37,500 bases of DNA from NCBI RefSeq assembly GCF_042767895.1, contig NC_091549.1:36460877-36498376 (forward strand). Reading direction: 5' to 3'. This document shows positions 10,090 through 25,266 of this stretch, piece by piece. The stretch comes from Penaeus vannamei (lineage: Eukaryota > Arthropoda > Malacostraca > Decapoda > Penaeidae). The notes beneath the pieces were generated by a model. That model was not told the DNA's origin and made no database searches. It saw nothing but the letters and a program-made list of their open reading frames with translations. Position numbers and translations under genes: made by a program. Positions within the stretch are counted from its first letter, which is position 1. The number at the start of each line of letters is the position of its first letter.

Positions 10090-12540
10090 TAATTACCTAA
10101 CTACTATGTGAGTCAACACCAATAATATCATACCAAAAATAAAAATGGTTCACGTAAATGTGAAAAATCCCACCTTCAACTATTGAAAAATAATGAAAAT
10201 ATAGTTTATCTCGTTTTAAAACACAAACCATATTCTATATGACTAAGAACAAGTGGATCTTTGTTATAGAGTAAGTTCTATATCGAACCCGATTCCTGTT
10301 CCTTTGTTCTGGAAACTGCTGGAATCTAATCCTTTGCAAAGCCTTGGTGCTTCTCACAACTTGTTTCTAAGTCTTAACTTTCCTAATATACTTTTCTCAC
10401 CTTCCCTCTCGCCTTTTGGGTGAGTTGCCGACGAGCATTTATTTATGGAGCAGGTCTGAAAATGTCATTTTTGGTCGGATGTGGTCGCTGTTTTTCTGTT
10501 GCCTTTGTAATTGCCAACTCCATTTCTCGGGATTTTGTCTTTTTATATACATTTCGGCCTTTTTGCATTGTGTGTTATTTTCTTATTATGTATTATCCAC
10601 ATACTGAGGAATCTTTTAGATAAATGTTTGCGTTCACAGTAATTTTCTCTTTATAAACACCATGTTCTTTTAAATCAGAAATAAAAATCATCCATTCAGT
10701 TTTTAAAAATGTCAATATGGTCTTAAGTTCTCGTACATACACAAGACTGCATTCTTAAACACCTACATTGCATATGAACATGCATGAATAAATATAAGTA
10801 TACATACACGCAAGCACGCATACAACATAGAAGACCGCATTCCTAAATACCTACACATGTGCACATAATAACATGAACACCTATGTACACACTATTATAA
10901 ATAGCCAGCTCGGGATGTCTCACTGGATCAATAACTGGCAAAAAAGAAAAAAATGCAGCTAATTAATCGTACAGGAAGAACACAGTATGCTTTTGGTTCG
11001 CATTTCATACCACGCTGTAGTCAGTCCGCCTCCAACATTCTCGCAACCACTAATACCATCACCATTTTCACCATCAAGTTCAGTCACTATCCCTCTACGT
11101 ACGACCCCTATCTTCACTACGGCCTTCACCACTCTCCCCACCACACTGCACCTCGTCATAAAAATTCAAGGAACAATAAGAATTGTGAGATAAACAATGC
11201 GCCCTTCCATTACGTAAAGAAAAAGAAGGTCTAGCGGTGTTTTAATGTGTTCTTTACCCTCGCGAGTTACTGCTTACACCGGATGAGGAGACAGAGTCAG
11301 CGGAGAACCCGGGACAATTATGCAAGTAAGTTTCATAAAAAATAAACATATACATATCCGTGTATATATGTGGACATAGGGTACGCACGCGCATATGTAA
11401 AGATAGATGGATGTAAACATAAAAAATAAACGTTTACTGTGAGATTCAGTTTATTTGCTTCGATTCTGCTTGAAGATTTAACAGTCAGTCGAGCTTTTCA
11501 AAGTATTTTATAACGTTATTACAAGATAGTTAACTGAGAACTAGAAATCAGACTTCACACATATACGCTTACCGCACATCAGATTAGAATACCTAAAATT
11601 CGTAAAATCTACGGCCCACAACCCACGTTTCAATACATAGCACTGGACGCCTTGCCATTACTTACCCAGCCTGACAACGTTCCTTAAACCTCTGTTAAAA
11701 GTCGTAAGTTTTTTCAGCCTACAACCAACATTTCCATTTAAATGCGAGAGTAAAGAGGGAAGTTGACAAACTCTGGGAGAGGAGAAGAAAATATGTTAAT
11801 TATTCATGACCAACGCCGCAGCATCGATCCATAACCGGAATAATAAGGATTTTCACGGTAGAGTCCTATGGATCTCCGCCACTAATCAGTCTGAGGGAAC
11901 AATGAATTCGAAACCCGATGTTCAGCTCTGGCACAAAGGGTTCCTAACAATGCTGTCATTGTACAAAGGGGGTTTCTCACAGTACTCATTATACTAAAGG
12001 AGTTTCTCAGAGTCGCTGTACTAAATTAAAAATTCAGTATTATGGACTCTAAGTGCATTTCTTTATGTCCTCCTTTTAATCCTTATTTCACTTTCTCTTT
12101 TCTCTCTGAGAGTTAGTCTAACAGAAGAAAAAAAGGAAATCTCAAAAAGTCAAACTTCATTACGTAAAAGCTGTATATTTCATGATGTTAAAAACTCCTG
12201 TCATACAATTTCATTAAAGGAAAAGCAAATATACACAACTCAGCGTATGCTTTCCTCCGTCAAGAACGAATATTTCAAAAGCATTCTCTACCCAAGACGT
12301 ACCATTGTAAACGGCTCACGAAGGAACGAAGGCATCCCGGAACGAAGAGACGAAGAACAAGGGTCATAAAGGCAATATAAAACACACGCCAGTAAAAAGG
12401 AAGAAGGTCCAAAGACAAGAAGCTAACAGAGCGCGACAGGAGAGCAAGATGCATGCAGTGTCAGCAGCGGAAGGCAAACTCGCCTGAGGCTGCCGCTGTG
12501 GGAGGTGGCGAAGCTCCATTCAATCCATTTTTCCCCGATC
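10090..12540. other. Unique sequence without a recognised gene
   Basis: Mixed composition. Holds a diverged 88-bp tandem pair (10744 and 10832) and three degenerate 30-bp units near 11930-12020. A GT-AG-like pair on the minus strand near 11640-11690 has no open frame of the needed phase. Confidence 0.5.
10744..10910. repeat. Diverged direct repeat, offset 88 bp
   Basis: AGACTGCATTCTTAAACACC at 10744 and AGACCGCATTCCTAAATACC at 10832 start two related blocks rich in ACATGCAT-type sequence. Confidence 0.6.
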
Positions 12541-12552
12541 TCCCCCCCCCCT

Positions 12553-12707
12553 CCCGCGCCCTCCTCTCCCTCCCCCTCCCGCGCCCTCCTCTCCCTCCCC
12601 CCTCCCGCGCCCTCCTCTCCCTCCCCCCTCCCGCGCCCTCCTCTCCCTCCCCCCTCCCGCGCCCTCCTCTCCCTCCCCCCTCCCGCTTCCTCCTCTCCCT
12701 TCCTACC
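12553..12707. repeat. 26-bp C-rich minisatellite, six copies
   Basis: The core CCCGCGCCCTCCTCTCC begins at 12553, 12578, 12604, 12630, 12656 and 12682 (the last copy varied). The polypyrimidine run continues to about 12935. Confidence 0.93.
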
Positions 12708-13262
12708 CCTCTCCTGCTGCCCCCCTTGCTCTCGTTTCTTTTCCTATCTCTTCCCTCTCCTTCCCTTCGTCTCTTTTCCTGTCCTTTCCTCTCTCGCCTC
12801 CATCCTTCTTATCTCTTTCCTCCGCCTCTGCTGTTGACTTTTTGTTCTCCCTCACTTCCATTTTCCCTCTTTCCTCTTCTTCTCTCCCTTCTTTTTCCTT
12901 TTCTTCCTCCTTCCTCTCCCCTCCTTTTTCCCTTCCTCATGCATCGCTCCAGAGGGATCAAACGTCACAAACTCAGCGTTTAGTATCGACGTGAAATGCT
13001 CGAACGCATTTCTTTCTTTTTCTAGACCTCTTTCTTTCTTCCTTTTCTATCTATCCTCCTCCTCCTCTATCACACCTTTTCCCCTTTTCCTTTGCCACAT
13101 CACTCAAGGCCTGTTATCCCTTCGCACCTGCAATACCTGTAGAGAGGGCGCACGCAAACCCGAGCATCAGGCGAAACATCCAAGGGCGACGCTTATGTGG
13201 AGACCGGGTAAGGGTGTAACATGTGTGGTTTGTGAATCAAGGCTGTTAGGGTTTCTTTTTAA
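12708..13262. other. Pyrimidine-rich then unique sequence, no gene seen
   Basis: The CT-rich run continues to about 12935 and resumes at 13010-13100; the rest is unremarkable. Confidence 0.5.
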
Positions 13263-14208
<946 letters not shown>

Positions 14209-14579
14209 ATATAAAAATACCAATATACATATGAAAATGTAAAATCCCTCTACATATACAATTTTGAATATGCAGCTTAAATAAAATGGAAATAAGATTT
14301 TAAAAATGCCATATCTCACTTTTTCTCTAAAATTTTAATATATGAAAAAAAACACGGATCCACGCATAGAGAAAAGAAAAGAAAAAACACACAGTGAAGC
14401 ACACAGAAACACACACACACACACACACACACAGTGAACCACACACAGTGAAAAACATGCACGCACACACACGCACACACAGAACCCTCTTATTGCACCT
14501 GCACTTGGCGATATAAGCCTCCGCGATACACACTGCTCACACTCTCTCGTGTTTACACTCACTCGGTCACGTTATTTGA

Positions 14580-15000
<421 letters not shown>

Positions 15001-15470
15001 ACCGCTATTATTCCCGGCAAGGACCTCATGTAAATAAAACGTTGAAATCTGCTCATTGGGGTTTGTGCCGTTCCATGCTTCAGTCTCCGCGGCTCGAAGA
15101 CTCCAGCGCGGGGAAGCAAGGCTCGCGCACGCATTCCCTCGCCTTTCCCTCGCCGGCAGACTCTCTCCGTGTTAAACCTTCATCGGATGTTTGTTATTTT
15201 TCCCGGATACACGTTTCCCTGCATAACACGTTTTCCTGAACGACATTAACTTGCCCCAGCATATACGCACTTCGTTTTACTCTTACGCTGGTAAAAATAT
15301 ATAGGGGAGTATGTATTGCCTTTGGTACATACCTTCTCTAATGCGGAGTGCATAAGCCTGGTGACACATACGCATACACAGACACATACACACGCGCGCG
15401 CGAATTAGTTTTATTCTTGTAGAAGTACGTAAGATAATATACGCTTTCTCTAATACTGAGCGCATTTTCC
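15001..15470. other. Unique sequence with a CpG-rich patch
   Basis: CpG-rich at about 15065-15170 (several CGCG and GCGC). No open frame of note. A short CGCGCGCG run lies at 15393-15401. Confidence 0.5.
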
Positions 15471-15471
15471 T

Positions 15472-15601
<130 letters not shown>

Positions 15602-15699
15602 TTTTGCTATCTGGAAGACACAGATTTCCTTGCATGTTCACGCGCAGACGAATACCTCCCATTTTTTACGATCGCGCTGCTCTTACCTGTATTTGTTGC

Positions 15700-16740
15700 G
15701 CAAGTTCTCTTCATTTTCTCCCTCTCCCTCTTCTGTCATAAGCGTGAAAGGTGGCTGTCCCTTCTTTCTTTTTCAACGTTGCCATCTCCCTCGTTCTCGA
15801 TCGCTCCGTTGCCACATTTTCTCCCGCGGTCCCTCCTTCCATTTGTCCTTGTCTTTCTTATCACTCCAGGACCTTCGTGTCTCCGAGGTTCTCGTTTCTC
15901 CCTTTATCCCTTTTACTTTGGTCCTTCTTCCTCCTTCTCATTGTCCCACCCCCTTTTCCTTTTCGTATACCTCCTTACCCCTTCTCCTTTTTTTTTTTTA
16001 CTCTGATCTATTCTCCGTTTATTCCTTCCCTCCTCCTCTTCACCCCCTCTTCTTTACCCCATTTCATTTTCTCCTCGAGTCTTGTCTCTTCTTTTCTTTC
16101 CCACTGCTTCCCCCTCCCCTTCCTCCTTCATCCTTCTCTCTTCCCGTTTTTGCTCCCCTCTCCTTCCTTTCATCGCCCATTTCCTCTCCTATTTCTTCTC
16201 CACTAACCCCTTTCTCTCCCCTCTCCTTTCCTGTCCCTTTTATTCTCCTTCAACCATTTCTCTTCCCCTTCTCCTCACCCTCTCCCTCTTCTCTTGTTTA
16301 CCCTCAGACTTTTCCTCTCCTTCGACCCCTTCTCTTCCCCTTTTCCTTCCCCTCTCACTTTTTCTCTACTTCGACCCCTTTTCTTCCCCTTTTCCTTCCC
16401 CTCTCCCTCTTCTCCTCTTCATCCGGCCCTTCCTTCTCCCTCCGCTTCCGGCACCTGGCATGATGTCCAGCCGCTTCCTTCCCTTCCATTTCCCGACTTC
16501 CTGGAGCGCGGACACCTCCTTCTCCTCCTCTCAACGTTTTCTTCTTTTTCTTCTTCTTCTCCTCCTCCTTTTTCATTCTTCTTCTCTTCCTCTATCTTCT
16601 GCTCCTCCATTTTCTTCTTTTCCTCTCCTCTTCCCTCTTCTTCTTCCTCTTCTCCTCCTCTTCCCTCTTCTTCTTCCTCTTCTCCTCCTCTTCCCTCTTC
16701 TTCTTCCTCTTCTCCTCCTCCTCCCTCTCTCATCTTCTCG
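15700..16740. repeat. Kilobase polypyrimidine tract with a 30-bp repeat
   Basis: The plus strand is overwhelmingly C and T. At 16625-16730 it becomes an ordered array with TTCCCTCTTC at 16631, 16661 and 16691 (30-bp period). Long Ser/Pro/Leu/Phe ORFs across it are compositional. Confidence 0.93.
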
Positions 16741-17551
<811 letters not shown>

Positions 17552-17553
<2 letters not shown>

Positions 17554-19883
17554 TTCTTTTTTTCCTCTATCACTGCGGATGTTTTGCATTTCAAACTCTT
17601 TTTTTTTTTTTGTTCCTCTTTAACGCCTTCAATTTTCAAGTCTGGATATATATCTGAAATCTCCGTGCTGCTGCAGGAAATGTGTCCCAGTCAACACTAC
17701 ATAAACCTTCTGTACAGGTACCTTCAACTTTAAGAAATTATGGTAACCTAAAATTATATCATAAAGACCGCTGTACGCCTCGGGTATCTTACATTTTAAG
17801 CAAACACCTTAAATTTGTTTGATGTGCTTTAAATTAATCAACCCAATCAAGCTGTTCCTTTGACTAATAATTAAATGGCGTAGTCCTGTGTTGAAATTAC
17901 GAAAGCATACTTCTCTCTGGCGTTGTTGCTCATAAAAGATTGCTGTGCTGCTTAATATTAAATAAAATCTCATCATATTCTGGAGGTTATGAGTAATCTG
18001 TGCTGTTTATTTATACTAACTCTGTTTGCTTGTTTCAGGGCAACATTGTATCTTATTTATAATAATTTTGAATACGAGCTTTTTTTCGTTACTAAGTTCG
18101 TAAAAAATAACAAGTAAAGGTTCCCCCTCGTTATGTATTCATTGCTACTCATTTTTCTCAGGCCGTGCCTCACTACTCTATGCTGACTCATTTCAGAACC
18201 CTATTTTTTTCTCACAGGTATTCTTTACTATTCGTTTCTTCCCCTCATTTATGTCCAAACTCCATTTTTTGTTCCAAACGGCATGTTTTGCTTTTCATTT
18301 TTCCTCCTCGCTCATTTCCGAACTCTACAAAAATAACGGTCTCCGCAAGTGTCATGGCGGTTCTCCCCTTCCCCTCCCTCTCCAGCTGCACTTCGATTGT
18401 TCCCCACTTCGCGTGTTTCCGTGCTCGCCTGCGTCGGAGGGGGAGCGGCCCTTGTTCGTTGCCGGAGTGTTAACACATCTTGGATTACGTGTCAGAAGCC
18501 GGGGCAGTTCCTCGCTGACGCATCAGTAACAACGTCGGGGGGGGGGGGGGGGGTTATTTATGTTCCAAATGACCGCTTTGTAAATTTGCGTGCGTTCCAC
18601 TGCCACAAGTCAATGAAAGGGGAAAATGCTGTTTCGTATCATTAAGGAACGTGCCCTCTTTTGGTTTGATGTTCAAGCCTAAAAGGGAAAACAAATAAAC
18701 CTCTTGGTGCTATGAAATGCCATCAGAAAATATAGGCTTACATACTACGTAACCCTCACCATCAAGCCGCTGATATCTAACGTTTGCTTTACATGAATTT
18801 AACCACATAATCTTCGATAATGAACACTGTAATTAACAACAAATGATTTCCAAAGCAGGAAACTAGTACATAAACGACCTTTAACAACTTACGTTCAGTG
18901 AAACCGTAATGAGGCCGCATTGATTTTAGAGAAATTCCCTTTAATGCCACTAAACAGAATACGTATCGTCCTTGCTTTCTCTTCTCGAGAGTTTTAGGAA
19001 TTCTACGAATATAAAGCAGAGGTGCGTTTCCCCAACCTTTCCTAGAACGTGACTGGTAGACAAAAAAAAGGAGGGGGGGCGGGCGTAACAGCGGAGAAAG
19101 TGATAGAAAAAATGATAACAGCAAACAACCAGAGACGATCAAAAAAACAAAAAACAAAAACAAAAACGAAAGGGCAGTAGAGCTTTAAGAAATATGACAA
19201 CTAAAACAACAACAACAATAAACAAGATGGTGGCGATGAAAAATGCAAAGCTCAAGAAGATGAAAATGACGGTGATAACACTAAAACAACGAAATGGCTA
19301 CAGAGTCTAGATAATAATACTAATAAACTCCACGAACCCGAGCAGGAAAGGCGACACACTGGCAAGGGGCGAGGGCGCAACACCCTTAGCATAACCGACT
19401 CATTATAAGCTAATAGGTTCGCAGAAGAGAATTAGATCCCGCATGTTGATGCTCGCTTCCCTGGCAACCCGCCAACTCAGGTTAGTTCATTCCATCTATT
19501 GTCAAGTTCAGATCGTCGACTGCGCATTTAAATCATTTTGTAACAGGTGTATTGAAGTACTTCCAGACCAATCTGTGTATCTCGAATTATCACGTTTTCT
19601 CTATTTACTTACGTAATATTTATTTGCAACATTTTATTTGATTTATTACAGCTTATTCTATCTACTGTATCATACCTATTTCTTTCTCGGGAGCAAAGTC
19701 CATCGGGGATTTAAAGACATATTAAGGCCATTTGTCGTTCGCCGTGATATGACCGTTACTGCCCCGCACCCTTAGCAGAGGGCAATATTTCTCCCAAGAA
19801 TCTATACGTTTATCTCCCATTCCTTGATCAACGGTTTTGATACACTGGGAATATTCTCCTCCCTCTCGGGGGATACGCACGCA
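17552..19883. other. Unique sequence, 2.3 kb, no gene recognised
   Basis: Contains a G17 run at 18537-18553 next to a CpG-rich patch (18340-18530). A 124-residue minus-strand open frame at 18789-19163 has a hydrophobic start produced by AC-rich sequence and an unrecognised remainder. Confidence 0.5.
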
Positions 19884-19897
19884 CGCGCGCACACACA

Positions 19898-19967
<70 letters not shown>
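19884..19967. repeat. (CA)n microsatellite
   Basis: CA repeat with a CGCACGCACGCGCG lead-in. Confidence 0.98.
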
Positions 19968-19969
<2 letters not shown>

Positions 19970-20500
19970 CACACACATAATGATTCATTCTCTCTCTCTT
20001 TCTCACTCTCTAACTAAAACATCTACTGATCACGAATAAAAGCTTACAACTCTAAAATGATCTGAAATACTGCAAAGATTTCAAAAGCAAACATATTTCG
20101 CCAACAATCAAAGAAAGATAAAAGGCGAGATAACAAGAAGAAATCTTATATTTACGTCAACAACCTCTGGGGAAAAAAATATATAAAAAATGATGGTATT
20201 TTCAGTTCTTATAAGACATCAAAGCACAATTCCCTAAGAAAAAAAATCACCCCCTTCCTTTATACAAAGAAATAAGGTATAAAAATCTCTTTTATCGTTA
20301 ATTAGCGCCCTCTGCAATTTGGCTACGTTCTAAAATATATTCTCTATCTTTCTATGCCTTTAAAATTTTCACTTACTGTTATGCAAATAGTTGATCTGAA
20401 TCATGTGCGAATCATTATCATGTTTTATGCTCTTTTTTTTCTTTATAAACTTTCTCAATCTTTTTTTTTCTTTTTACATTTTCCTTTTTCAAAACCAAGT
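19968..20500. other. AT-rich unique sequence
   Basis: No coding or structured RNA feature seen. Confidence 0.5.
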
Positions 20501-20519
20501 ATTTTTTTTATCTAATGTG

Positions 20520-21775
20520 TAGACATCCTTTTCTACTTATATATATCTTGTTTCATTTATGTCTGTCTCTCTTCTCTATCGTTTGCTTATTCTTGTCCTC
20601 TGTCCTCCCTCCTCCATCTTTTTCCTTTTCTTTTTCCCGACTCTTTTTTATTTCTTATCACCTTTTCTTTTATTTTCCTCAAACTCTTTTTCTTCCCCTT
20701 TCATCTTTCCCTCCTATTCCTATTTTTCGTCTTCCCAATCATTCAACTTTTCTCTCTTCTAATTCACCATCGTCCTCATCCTCCTCTTCCCCTCTTTCTT
20801 CTCTTACTCCTCCTCCTCTTCTTCCTCTTCCCCATTTTTCTTCTCCTCTTCCTTTTCTTCACCCTTCTCCTCCTCCTTCTCCTTTTCTTCCTCTTCGTCA
20901 TCCTTCCTTTTCTCCTCCTCTTCCTCTTCTCCATCCTTCTCCTCCTCTTCCTCCTTTTTCTCATTCCCCATCCTTCTCCTCTTCTTCTTCGTCCCTATCC
21001 TTCTCTTCATCTTCTTCTTCCCTAACCTACTCCTCCTCTTCCCCATCCTTCTCCTCCTCTTCTTCTTCCTTTTCCACATCGTTCTCCTTTTCCTCTTTTT
21101 TTCTCTTCCCCATCCTCCCCAATTCTTCTTCCCCATGCTTCTCCTCTTCCTTCTTTTCTCTTCCCCATCCTTCTCCTCTTTCCCTTCCTCTTCACATCCC
21201 TTCTCCTGCTCCTTCTCCTCTTCCCCATCCTTCTCCTCCTCTTCCTCTTCCCCACCCTTCTCCTCCTCTTCCTCTTCCCCACCCTTCTCCTCCTCTTCCT
21301 CTTCCCCATCCTTCTCCTCCTCTTCCTCTTCCCCATCCTCCTGCGCCTCTTCCTCTTCCTCCTTCTCCTCTTCCCCATCCTCCTCCTCCTCTTCCTCTTC
21401 CCCAACCTTCTCCTCCTCCTTCTTTCCTCTTCCCCATCCGTTCCTCCCCTTCTACTTCCCTATCTTTCTCTTCCTCTTCCCTATCCTTCTCCTCCTCCTC
21501 CTCTTCCCCATCCTCCCTTCCTCTTCCCCATCCTTCTCCTCCTCTTCCTCTTCCCCATCCTTCTCCTCCTCTTCCTCTTTCCCATCTCTCTTCTCCCCCT
21601 CTTCCTCTTCCCCATCCCTCTCCTCCCCCTCCTGTTCCTCATCTTTCTCCTCCTCTTCCTCTTCCCCATCCCTCTCCTCCCCTTCGTCTTCCTCTTCCCC
21701 ATTCCTTTCCTCCCCCTCCTCTTCCCCATCCTTCTCCTCCTCTTCCCCTTCCCCTCTTCTTCCTCTTCCAAGCTC
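20520..21775. repeat. Polypyrimidine tract with a 27-bp minisatellite
   Basis: From about 20770 the plus strand is nearly all C/T. An ordered 27-bp unit (TTCTCCTCCTCTTCCTCTTC plus CCCATCC) is clearest with CCCCA at 21223, 21250, 21277, 21304 and 21331, and looser copies run to 21750. The 430-residue plus-strand ORF here is a repeat artefact. Confidence 0.95.
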
Positions 21776-22555
21776 CCCACCACGTGCTGGTGCCGGCAGG
21801 GCTCTAGTGTATTGATTACCGACCCAGAGGGACTGTGAGGGAGTTTGTGCGTGCATCTGTGCACATGCGTGTTCGTGCGTATGTGTGTTTGTGTCTGTAG
21901 GCATTCCCCATGCTCACAGGGCGACTCATGGTCACTGCCCGATAGATTGCAATGCGTCATGATCATGCACAGCAGCACCATTATTGCTGTGCAGATCATT
22001 TCGGCCGGTGACGCGATGCGAAACTTTCCGCTGATGCAATCGCCGGCATGCTCCCGGCATCATAAAATTCGGATTAGAAGTAACATTTCTGTGACTGTAC
22101 ACCACTGCGATCACTATATCTGTCACAACACCAATAAAAAAGTCACCATAATCAAGTGTTGTAACGATCTAAGTCAACGAACCTCCATCACTGTATAATC
22201 CTAAACCTGCCATCACCATCATTACCGAACACTTGGCCCTCACCATACGCACTTCCCCGAACCTCCAACACTATACACTTTACCCAGAACTATTTACAAC
22301 CCTATTTCATTTTCCGTTTTATTTATCAATTCATTTTTTATCACGTGCATTCCAGACTCAGTGTTTCCTTTCGTCGACGTTCCAAATACAAGCCATTCAT
22401 CTGCAAGTAACGAGTGACGTCACATTCGCACTCTCATGTACCCAATAACAACGGGAATGTATGCCAACTGCGTGTCATTCGAAACTAAGCTATATAATAA
22501 CTTTCACAGTGTACATAAAGTAAATGCACATACAGACACAGAGATTCGACTCTTA
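21776..22555. other. Unique sequence, no gene seen
   Basis: Begins with a GTGTGCG-rich patch (21840-21900). The rest is ordinary DNA. Confidence 0.5.
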
Positions 22556-22559
22556 CAAG

Positions 22560-22895
22560 CATACAAACACCCACACACCCACATACCCGCACACTCACAC
22601 ACACAGACATACAATCACACACACAGAGACATACAATCACACACACACACACAACACATACAATCACACACACACACACAAAACACACATACAATCACAC
22701 GCACACACACAAATACAATCATACGCACACACACACACATACAATCACACGTACATACACACATACAATCACACGCATACACACACATACAATCACCCGC
22801 ACACACACACACATACAATCACCCGCACACACACACATACAATCACACGTACACACACACAAAACACATACAATCACACGCACACAAACACGCAA
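22560..22895. repeat. CA-based minisatellite with TACAATCAC spacer
   Basis: About a dozen units in which CA runs of variable length are separated by the constant TACAATCAC (for example 22611, 22633, 22658, 22690, 22739, 22764). Confidence 0.93.
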
Positions 22896-23295
22896 CTCCA
22901 ATGAAAGCTTTTAACATCAAAGAGAGTGTCTGCAAAAATACTCGACTCTCAAACTCTAGTTAATACTTTAAATTCATCGCTAAAATATTCCGCCATGGAG
23001 TGTCACATCTGATGAATATCGAAACAAGGTGATGAAGGATATCAGCTTAGGGAAATTATCCTAAACTTATCAAAAACTCAAATCACTGCAGCCTGCAACT
23101 TCATACCTGCAACTCGGAAGCACTCAGAGGGCGCACGGCTTTGTTATCAGTTTTAATCGATCCTCGTCCCTCTGTTGAACAAGACTACGGATGCTGCTCC
23201 TGAAATGTGATACTATCTAGCCTTTTAGGTCTCGATAGACCTCAATAATTAACGCACTGATCCTTATCACAAAATCTATTATAGTGATTACTTAA
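22896..23295. other. Unique sequence, no gene seen
   Basis: Nothing recognisable on either strand. Confidence 0.5.
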
Positions 23296-23299
23296 TGAT

Positions 23300-23480
23300 T
23301 AAAAAAGATCATGATAATAATAATAATGGCAATAATAATAAAAATTATCATTATTATAATGATAAATGTAGTAATAGAAATAATAACAATGACAAAACTA
23401 AAAATAAAATAACAACAACAACAACAACAATAACAATAACAATAATAATGATAATGATAAAGGTAATAACAATAATAAAT
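23300..23480. repeat. Imperfect AAT/AAC array
   Basis: Interrupted AAT and AAC triplets, similar in type to the larger array at 9.15-10.09 kb. Confidence 0.9.
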
Positions 23481-25265
23481 CACTTAAGACTATCACAATT
23501 TGAAAAGAAAAATATATATCGAAATGTTACATACATTCCTGCGAATGTTCATTAATCCAAATACAGATACGTTAACCGTGTCCTAATAACATTATTCGAA
23601 AACCCTTTCACGCCATCAAACCGAAATCCTCCAACGATTTCTACTGAATATATAATTCTGTGACGTGCTGCAATTAGGAAAAAAATGTATTCTTCACCTC
23701 CATCAATAGGTTTTATCTACATTCATCTCTACTTTGTTCTACCACCAAAATCTCTCTTAATCTACCCTTAACTACCCTTAATCCCCCCATCATTATGCTA
23801 AATACTTATTAAACATTAGTCTCCTGCAAAACTATTCTCTTAAAGCCACCTTAAATAAAAACAAAAACAAATATATATTTTATCGCGATAATATGGGTAA
23901 CCGACCTATGAATTTTCATCACAGTCCATTGGTACCTTTTAGCATAATCATGACGACAAACCAAGAAACCAAGTGACACATGAATAAAAAATTAATGAAT
24001 AAATAAATAACAAGTGTGATCGATTAAATAACCTTCTTCCCTGGGCTGCTACTGACTATTGGAAGTTATATAATCCATCATTCATATTTTCTATCTATTT
24101 AACATGGTCAGTTCATGTAAAAAAATGCGAGTTATATTATGCAGAAGCGACATGAAACTGGATATGACGTCTACTCCCCTAAAGACGTTAAGAACGACAA
24201 AAGAAAGAAAAAACAAGAATGACATGTGCCACTATCCTGTAGCATTCGTAACCTGACAGCCATGGCCAGGTAAGAGAAAATGTCGGGGAAACGCACTTAA
24301 AGGAATTCGGATTCTCAATATCACCGCGAAAAACGGAAACAATAACAGGGACAGTTAATGGCACGTAAACTCCAGTACACCCCAATCTGACCTTAGTGAA
24401 CGGTAACAAAATATGAAAGAGAGAAAGAATGGAAAAAACGGTATCTTTCAACCAATGTTATCTTCTATAAAGTTTTCCAATACGCCAGACTTCAGAACGA
24501 GCAGAACACAGAAAGCTTATAACACTGACTACAAAACAATATTACTTTATTTGTACTTAACTTATGACCTATTGCAATGTTCACCAATACACAATGGCTT
24601 ATAGATAAAGAACCAGCTCTGTAACAGCTATTTGAAATACTGCTATAAGCTAAAGAAAAAAAAAAGTGAATGGAATAGGTCATATCAAAATGGTTACACT
24701 ACCTGAAACATAACCATCATAAACACGTTTATATTAAACTTTGGATTTTCGTCTCTATACTGCTTTACCATAGAAAGCATTTACTCAAACTATTTCTACA
24801 TAAAAGCAAACAGTGATGTAGTAAAGATAGCCTGGATACGGCATCCTCATAAAAAAGGGAAAATTGAATCAAATAAAAAAGCTATATAACTTCATCCCGT
24901 CACCTCTACATGTAAGAAAGCAAGGCTGCGCCACCCTTCTTAGGGGCACACAAGCACTTTTCCTTTACTTTATACATCTCGTGGACTTAACCGAAAGAGT
25001 CATCTGAAAAAGACATTGGCAGGCAAGAGGAATCTGTTCACGATCTGGGAGAGTGGATTGGCAGATTGGGGATTCCTGCGACGTTGGAAGCGCCACGAAC
25101 AGCCTCGGCAGATCCTTAAAGCCGGGTCGAGTCGCCGAGATCCGTGCTCGACTGCCAACACTGTGCTCGACTGTCCTTGTCTCTCCTTAACCGGCTCCCT
25201 CGCGGCATGAGACTGCGTCTCACCCTAGCCCATAAATTATTTTGAAAAGCCATTTTTTAACATAT
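23481..25265. other. Unique sequence, 1.8 kb, no gene recognised
   Basis: AT-leaning to 24900, then GC-richer at 25000-25210. No open frame shows coding character together with splice sites. Confidence 0.5.
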
Positions 25266-25266
25266 C

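Noticed and set aside
10260..10300. GGTTCGATATAG on the minus strand resembling a tRNA B box
   Set aside because: No A box or cloverleaf could be formed around it.
12453..12983. 176-codon Pro/Ser/Leu-rich ORF starting in unique sequence
   Set aside because: Almost all of it is C/T minisatellite; no domain or splice evidence.
18165..18645. Three overlapping plus-strand ORFs of about 92-102 codons
   Set aside because: All three frames are open in the same CpG-rich patch, no domain recognised, and one runs through the G17 tract.
18789..19163. 124-codon minus-strand ORF with hydrophobic start and basic middle
   Set aside because: Not recognised as any family. It was considered for the missing Popeye membrane exon, but it lacks that region's pattern (helices followed by an RPV-type motif before the domain).
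20515..21807. 430-codon ORF, the longest in the window
   Set aside because: A polypyrimidine minisatellite; Ser/Pro/Leu/Phe content is forced by C/T composition.
22560..22895. Regularly spaced repeats resembling a CRISPR array
   Set aside because: The spacers are CA repeats and the host is a eukaryote; it is a minisatellite.
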